From assembly GCF_003473485.1 (NCBI RefSeq), contig NC_053044.1, forward strand, positions 38,196,091 through 38,260,090: a DNA stretch of 64,000 bases, in the 5' to 3' direction. Position 1 is the first letter of the stretch. Each line of letters starts with the position of its first letter. The position numbers and the translations under genes are program-made. The notes under the pieces are model-generated. The model was not told the origin of the DNA and did no database searches. It saw only the letters and a list, made by a program, of their open reading frames with translations. Source of the stretch: Medicago truncatula. Taxonomy: Eukaryota > Streptophyta > Magnoliopsida > Fabales > Fabaceae. This document shows positions 57,868 through 64,000 of this stretch, in pieces.

Positions 57868-58666
57868 TAGGGGTGGACAACAACCAATTTCGGTCGGGGT
57901 TCAGGTTCAAAATGCCAATCCGCCCAAAACCAACAAGTTCAATGTCACAACTCATTTCCGTCCATACGAGTCTCCAATTTCAACGGGTGGCAGTTAGGCG
58001 GTTTCAAGGGTGGTTCGGGAGGACAGTGTCGGTTGTGGATCAAACAAAATCTTATGCTAAAACTTCGAAGAAAAAAAACAAAATTACAGTGCAAAAATAA
58101 AATAGAGGAGGAAGAAGCTTTCTGGTGAAATGGATCTCAGAACAACAAGGATCTGAGAAAATAAGGTGAAGTTAGATATAGAGAAGCAAGAAGCAATATG
58201 ATTTATTATCTAGAGAGTATACATTAGCCAGAGAGAAGCTATGTGTGTGATTGTGTCTTTGTCTTTGGAGACTTGAAAGAGAATAGACAAATCCAGAAAG
58301 TTGGAGAAGTGTTTACAGGAAGGCATGGGCAAAAGAGAAGAAACGGTGCAGCAAGATGAAATGAAAGTATTAGGGTTTGTGAAAATTTTAGTATCAGTGG
58401 TAGGGTGTTTTGTGTTAGACTGGGTTAGGGAAAAACTGAAATTATTTGGGCTTAAGGCAACACCAAACTAGTTTAGCCCTGTATTTTATAATGAGGGAGT
58501 GATGCTACGAGTCAAGTTCGGTTTGTAACGATGGTTTCCACACCCCCGTTACCATCCATGGTTACCCAGTAGAATCTGTTTTCTTCCCCTCCCAACCGCC
58601 CGAACAAATTCGGACCGATTGTTTGTCATTTTTCTCTCGCGGGTCGACCTAACTTGTCCACCCCTA
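57868..58666. mobile_element. hAT-like non-autonomous element of 799 bp
   Basis: The terminal inverted repeat TAGGGGTGGACAA (57868-57880) is mirrored exactly by TTGTCCACCCCTA (58654-58666), and weaker complementarity continues inward (CCAATTTCGGTCGG versus CCGAACAAATTCGG then ACCG). TAGGGGTG ends are typical of hAT elements. The 8-bp flanks CCTCAACC and CTTAACAC do not match well, so no target duplication is claimed. There is no transposase. Confidence 0.7.
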
Positions 58667-61100
58667 CTTAACACCAACATCAAGTCGACCAGTTTGGACC
58701 TCAATTCCGACATTAGCCTCTCAAGCTCGCAATACTCATTCCTGCATTTTGACTCACTACTTATCCATTAATCTGGGCCTAACTATTTTTCTTAATTTTC
58801 AACAAGCTCGATAAATAAGTCAGACTAAGATACAAGTGGAGCAGAAACGACTCTATCTCTACATTGGACTTGGCTACGCCGATGATTTTCACATCTTATT
58901 TGTCATATTCCTATAGTTTCATCAACGCATCACGCCACATGCTACATACATTAAAGGAACTCATTCTCTTAACAATGAGTAAAACCTTATAAAAAAAAAA
59001 AAAAATCCAAATATCAATTTTTCACTCTAATTGGATAGGGAGTCATTTTTCTTCATTTTCCATGTCCACAAAACGCTTGCAATGGTGGAAATCAACTATA
59101 AACATCCCATGATTTATATGTAGTCACATACCATTATTAGTTACACAAAAAACATAAATATATATTTTAAATACCACGAACAAAAATGGAAACAATAATC
59201 CCTAAAAAAATCAAATAATGTCGTATTATATCGTGCCTTTAAGTTTGACACATCACAAATTTTAACAAACAATACATCATCCCCCCAATGAGTTATATAC
59301 GTGTGCGACCACTATCCACACACATATCACCGTAAATAAATCTAAAAGATACATACATTTCTTCATCGATAACATCATAAGTAAATGCTTCCAAAATGAC
59401 ACTTGAGGTGCTACCTCAATGAAAAAAGCTTTCATTGTAATCTGAATGTGCTGAGCTCAAATTCTCACAGACAATTGTAAAATGGCCATCAGTATCACTT
59501 ATTAACGAAAATTATATTTTCCCTAACTTTTTTTAATATTCCCAAAGTGGTCCATGGAAACTCGAAACACACTTTCAACTAAAATATTATTCCATTCGAC
59601 ATCAACCCAATCATACACTCCCATAATCTAAATTTTCAAGTAGAAGCCCTAACTTTCATTGACGTTTCTAAGATCTTCAAATTTTCACTCAATAAACATT
59701 ACCATCAACGACCCATCTATCTTAGTCTTTCCTTGGCCACAAGCTAGATCATAACCCTAATTTATCGTTTGACAGACATAAAAGCTTATAATCAATGAAA
59801 GTCGGGGGAAAAGTGATGATACGACCAACATTTTGAATATGCGAACGAAACTTCTTTTTTTAATAATAAATCACCAAATTAAGATTTAAATTTAAGACTT
59901 AAAAAAATAGGAAATCACAGAAAAAGAATACTTTTGGTGTAAATCATATATGACTAGTGTAGTTGCATAGATTTAATCTCTCAAGTATTTTTCTTTGAAA
60001 GAATTCAGCGAAGAAACTCAAACACACATTTTTTTAAGATCATCAATTTTTCTTCGAAAGACATTAACCTCATTGATCCTTCCATCTTAGTATTTACTTG
60101 GTCACAAGCTATGTCATAGATGTATTATTTAACCTACATAAAATCCGATAATTAATGAAAGTTGGTGAAAAGAGATGATGCGACCGACATTATGAATATA
60201 CAAAATAAACTTTGTTTTTTAAACAATAAATCACGGCATTAAGATTAAAAATTAAGTAATAAAGACTAAAGAGTATTTCTTTCTCATAAAATAAAAAAGT
60301 GTATTCATACAAAAATAAAAAATCAGGGTGTCCAATATTTTTTTGGTATAAAATCAAATATCATATACGTAATTGCATAAATTCAGTCTCACTATAAAGT
60401 TCTTTTTCTTAAAAAAAAGTCTAACAACAACACTCAACAAATCTTAAGAAGTAAAATAATTGTGTGCGAAAGTACGTTTCAACTTATTGAATATTTGAAA
60501 CTAAAATTTAACAAGTAACTTACAAAACATCTCTATAAAGTGTTTTAAATTTACTATACTTACATAAATATCAGCCTCACTATAAAGTGATTGCTTGGAA
60601 GCTGTGAAGATCTTCATTACTTCCGGTAGCCATAACTTACATGTTTATGCTTCAACCATTCTCCAAATATTTGAGGCCTTACAACAAGAAGAGAACTACA
60701 CTTTGGTGTGTAGATTTCATGACTAAAGAAAACTCTCATTCGACTTCCGGTGTTACTTGGGACCGTCCATCACCATGCATGGAGTTCTTCTCTTGAGTGA
60801 CAAGCTTGGAACTTAAGTTCCTTTAGTTTTTTAGTTTTTTTACTTTGTAACCCTACCAAAAAAAAATGTACTATACTTAAGGTAGGAGACAATCTCTTCA
60901 AACACAATTTTTTTTGTACGTTAATAATAATTTCATTTTTTTTAATAAATAATAATTTCATTATTGAAAGTGTGACAATTTTTTTTTATATTTTTTTTGA
61001 AAAAATGGCGTGACCAAAGTTTTTTTTTTACAAGGTTGTAACAAAAGTTAAATTAACAAAAATTAATTGAGCTAACATGTGCATAAACAATTGAAAAATA
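58667..61100. other. Intergenic AT-rich region
   Basis: No gene is supported. A direct duplication lies at about 59690-59910 and 60060-60270. A related block recurs at about 57465-57520 (GGTGAAAAGTGAT and ATTATGAATAT). Confidence 0.45.
59690..60270. repeat. Direct repeat of about 200 bp at 370-bp spacing
   Basis: CATCTATCTTAGTCTTTCCT / CATCTTAGTATTTACT, TTGG.CACAAGCTA..TCATA, AATCAATGAAAGTCGGGGGA / AATTAATGAAAGTTGGTGAA, GATGAT.CGACC.ACATT and AATAAATCAC..CATTAAGATT blocks occur in the same order in both copies. Identity is moderate. Confidence 0.7.
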
Positions 61101-61660
61101 AAGGTGCTCTCTCTCTCTTCCCTTTCCGTTTTGTAAGTCGTCGTCAAAACTCTAGTTTCATCTTCTTCATTCATCGAAGATGGGTGATTTAGGGTTAATA
61201 TTGACCCAAAATCACCCTCTAACTCGTTTTTCTCTTTCCCTTTTATTGAAATAAGTGATTTTCACATTTATTTCGTTATTTTATTTTATTTTGTGATCTC
61301 GTCGTCTTTGTGCGATGTTGGTTTTGTCTATCGTCTTTGTGTGATGTTGTTTGTCTTTCTTGTTTCGTTCAAGTATTTGTTCAGTTCAAATTGTCAGAAC
61401 AACTTCGATCAAGTGCAGATCTAATTAATGATTTTGGTGTCGTCCACATTGCATATCCGGAGACATGGGTATTCCGGAGACTTGAATATAGTCTTATGTG
61501 TAGGCTTTTGTACTTTGCCGTTTTATGCTATTAACATGAACGCTGCGAGTTTGTTCATCCTTTTTGTTTTTAGCAAATTTACGTTGTATTGATGTACTCT
61601 ATCAATTTTGAATGAATGAATATCATTTATTTTTGTAAAAAAAAAACTAAAAATTATATA
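61101..61660. other. Transcript-like non-coding segment ending in an A-run
   Basis: CT-rich sequence and GATGGGTGATTTAGGG at the left resemble a gene leader. The right end shows AATGAATGAATATC and TTTTTGTAAAAAAAAA. This could be the 3' part of a retroposed transcript or LINE 3' UTR. The 74-codon plus frame at 61310-61534 has no recognised domain. Confidence 0.3.
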
Positions 61661-61704
61661 ATATATAGTTTGATGAAATTTTATAATAACAATAAAATAT
61701 ATAT

Positions 61705-61815
61705 AATTTTTTTTAGTCAAGTACCATAGTAGCTGAAACTCACACATATAATGCGGAGAAGTGGGGTGTCGGAGTTCGAATCCCCGACCTCTGCAAATAA
61801 TATGCAATATCCCTA
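61705..61815 (-). mobile_element. tRNA-derived SINE, copy 3, 5'-truncated
   Basis: Minus-strand reading: GTTAGGGATATTGCATATTA, then GGGGATTCGAACTCCGACAC (B box), CACTTCTCC, GTGTGAG and GGTACTTGACT with an A-tail (T-run at 61705). The A box is missing. Same family as copies at 34483 and 51731. Confidence 0.85.
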
Positions 61816-61849
61816 ACAATAAAATATATATAGTTACGGGGCCAAGCGA

Positions 61850-64000
61850 AGAGTGAAAATTGATATCATACGCAAAGCACGTCTTACGAACTAATTCGAC
61901 TGTTCCAGGTTTCAGGTTAAGCTTCTTCTCTCTTTCTATTTTTTCTTCTATCTTCAACTTTCTCTTCCGATCCAAAATCAAAACCGTTATCGTAATCGAA
62001 ACTCACCACTCTCTTAGATCTCTTTCTCTCTGAAACTCATATTCTCCAAGCTCGTTATTTCTTCCTTTTTTCTCCAATCGCTTCGCTAGGGTTTCCACGA
62101 ACCACTTCCCTTTCCTTTCATCATTCAAGGCAAGATAATTTTCCTATAAAAAATTGTTAATCGTGCATTCAAATTCAATTGCAGACGATATTTAACAAAT
62201 TGTTAATTTTTTTCTTAATTTTTTTTAAAATTTTTTCATTCGGACCATGCTTAACACTCGGAAATTGTTATCATATGCATGTGATTGTTGGATCCACTTT
62301 TCTGCAAACGGTTAGGTTTGTTTATGGATAAGATTGTGAAAGTGTTTGATTCGCGAGAAGATCACTGCTATTATTATTATTATTGGATTTGAATGTAAAC
62401 GTGTCTGAAAATGTGGTATTTGATGGAGTTTGTTATAGCACATGTTAATTTTTGTGATTCGTAGTAAGAGCTAGTAATTGTATTCATTAAGTGTGTTGTT
62501 GACAGAATTGAAGCTAACCATATATGGTAAAAAATAAAAGAGCGAGGTTGTTATATATGTTTTTAGTATTATAGTATGCATTAGTTGATTTGGTAATTAG
62601 AATATAATGCCTTGGTGGAAATTTTGTACACGTGGTAACGGAAAAAACCGGTGTTGTAGAGGCTACCTAGGGGAAATTTTATACACGTGTTAACGAAAAA
62701 ACCGGTGTTGTAGGGGCTATGCTGAAGTGCCATAGCGTTACTATAATCGCTATCTGAAGGGCTTTGGCGTTAATATTAATTTTACCGCTATTCGACAACA
62801 TGTTGTCCTTAATTGTGTAGCAAATAGGAATAGTGGTTTGTTAAAATTCGACTACGCATCAGCGCGATAGCACTGCTATAGCCGCTATTTGACAATTCTT
62901 AAAAGAAAGGTTATTTTAGTCAAATAATTTGGGTAGTGATAGATGGGTGTCATCAACAAGTGAACTTCTCGATAATGTTTGAGATTTTGAGTTTAATTGC
63001 TCAATTATTTAGATTAGTTGTCAAATGCGGTGATGAAAGATCAAAACAATGCAATAAGAATAATATTTTGGACGAGTTGTAGCATACAATCACAGCTATA
63101 ATATTATGAGATACACGTGTCCTTAGCTTTTATTGAGAATAAGGGTTGATAACTCTGGGACTATTAATATTGAGATGGGTTGTCAAGAACTTTTTGCTAC
63201 AAGACAACCATATTATAATAAATCACCCTATGTCATTCTTGAATGGTTTAATAAATTAATAGCATTTAAGGAAGAGTTCAATCCTGCTCTCCCTCTCTGA
63301 AATTTAGCGGTAATGTCATAATTGCAAATATATACTTAAATAATTGCAATATATCATATTGACGGAATTGTCGTTCTCTCTGTATCTTTTTATTAGGTCC
63401 TTAAATTGGCTTGAATGATCGTGTCGCGACAACCAGGCTATGACTTCAAGTATGTTGAGTGGGGATCGAAGGTAATTTTGGAATTGTGTGCATTGGAAGC
63501 CCCTAGAATTGGGCTAGTGAGGAGGGATTTGGGTATTCAAAAGCTAATTTGTGCCTTGTTATGCATATCATCTTGTGATACATCCTTGTAGAAAATCAAC
63601 TGTTTTTTTGATCATATGATTTTGATGCTAACCACTAGCTTCCTTAAGCGAGGAGGTTTCAAATTTTCATCCTTCCATTTGCACATAAATGCATTTTTAT
63701 CAATACACTAAATATATATATTAATGATGATAATACTGCGTAGGTGGACCTCTTCCACCAGAAGAGGTGGTATGACCGTGTTGGGGAAAGTTGCAGTTCC
63801 AAAACCTATAAACTTACCCAGTCAGAGGTATTTGATTTCTAGTGAGATTATTTACCGTCTCAGTTATCCAGTGTTTTTTTTTTTCCATGATCTAAACTTG
63901 CTTATTTTCTTTTGTTTTAAGGTTAGAAAATCATGGTCTGGACCCAAATGTGGAGATAGTGCCCAAGTGAGTAAATATTCTATTGAGCCGACTAATATAT
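61850..64000 (+). CDS. 5' part of an unrecognised gene running off the window
   Basis: A CT-rich leader (about 61910-62130, with CGCTAGGGTTTCC) is followed by a long 5' UTR intron ending at TATTAG (about 63396). The first ATG is 63415. Three coding exons fit in phase: 63415-63471, 63744-63827 and 63922-63966 (donor GTGAGT). They encode MIVSRQPGYDFKYVEWGSK, then VDLFHQKRWYDRVGE and KTYKLTQSE, then VRKSWSGPKCGDSAQ. I do not recognise the family. The sequence is rich in aromatic and basic residues, with no signal peptide. The first 62 residues are insufficient for a function. Exon 3 could read through instead of ending at 63966. Confidence 0.55.

Noticed and set aside
57868..58666. 8-bp target duplication for the hAT-like element
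   Set aside because: The flanks CCTCAACC and CTTAACAC match at too few positions; only the inverted ends are claimed.
1..64000. CRISPR arrays, bacterial operons, phage or virus-derived genes
   Set aside because: No regularly spaced repeats, no prokaryotic gene organisation and no viral protein signature were found.

Overview
The window is AT-rich plant nuclear DNA. The genes are split by many short introns, the non-genic sequence is dense in small transposons, and there is no operon-like organisation. The tRNA-derived SINE family, the LINE, MITE and TRIM families and the protein sequences point to a papilionoid legume, most likely Medicago or a close relative. That assignment rests on remembered family resemblance, not on a database search.

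Five genes can be modelled from ATG to stop, or to the window edge, by splicing exons with matched phases. (1) 1189-5281 (+) is a 513-aa OCRE plus G-patch protein resembling plant AGGF1-like D111/G-patch proteins. (2) 7313-14351 (-) is a 14-exon, 374-aa FIP37/WTAP homologue, the m6A writer subunit, with an acidic C-terminal heptad repeat. (3) 41215-43749 (+) is a 332-aa TIC32-type short-chain dehydrogenase. (4) 45526-48947 (+) is a 495-aa JMJ20/JMJD4-type JmjC oxygenase. (5) 52121-55531 (-) is a 413-aa neprosin-domain protein. A sixth, unrecognised gene starts near 63415 (+) and runs off the right edge.

Broken or partial genes lie between them. A truncated threonyl-tRNA synthetase copy (18063-21254, +) faces a truncated mitochondrial-type cpn10 copy (21411-21680, -). 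There are also an RPA1-like fragment (about 33091-33640), a metacaspase-like pseudogene (about 34100-34930, -) split by a SINE, and receptor-kinase pieces inside a Pack-MULE.

Mobile DNA accounts for much of the rest. It includes a Pack-MULE with 137-bp TIRs and a perfect 9-bp target duplication (6381-7112), and a complete 302-bp TRIM retroelement (11138-11439) with reverse-oriented relatives. A 5'-truncated LINE has a 16-bp target duplication (15927-16305), and RTE- and L1-type LINE tails occur elsewhere. There are three SINEs, a MULE-type MITE family with 9-bp duplications, hairpin MITEs, and two oppositely oriented Helitron-like 3' ends (27270 and 33896) around a 279-bp inverted pair.

The most unusual signals are four GC-AG introns in a small region, three of them with the same donor CAG|GCATG; the 21-bp minisatellite that lengthens FIP37; the in-frame but domain-stripped ThrRS copy next to a cpn10 fragment; and the inverted Helitron-like pair. 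No CRISPR array, rRNA gene or functional tRNA gene was seen. I found no clearly novel multi-gene system; the genes present act in separate cellular processes.
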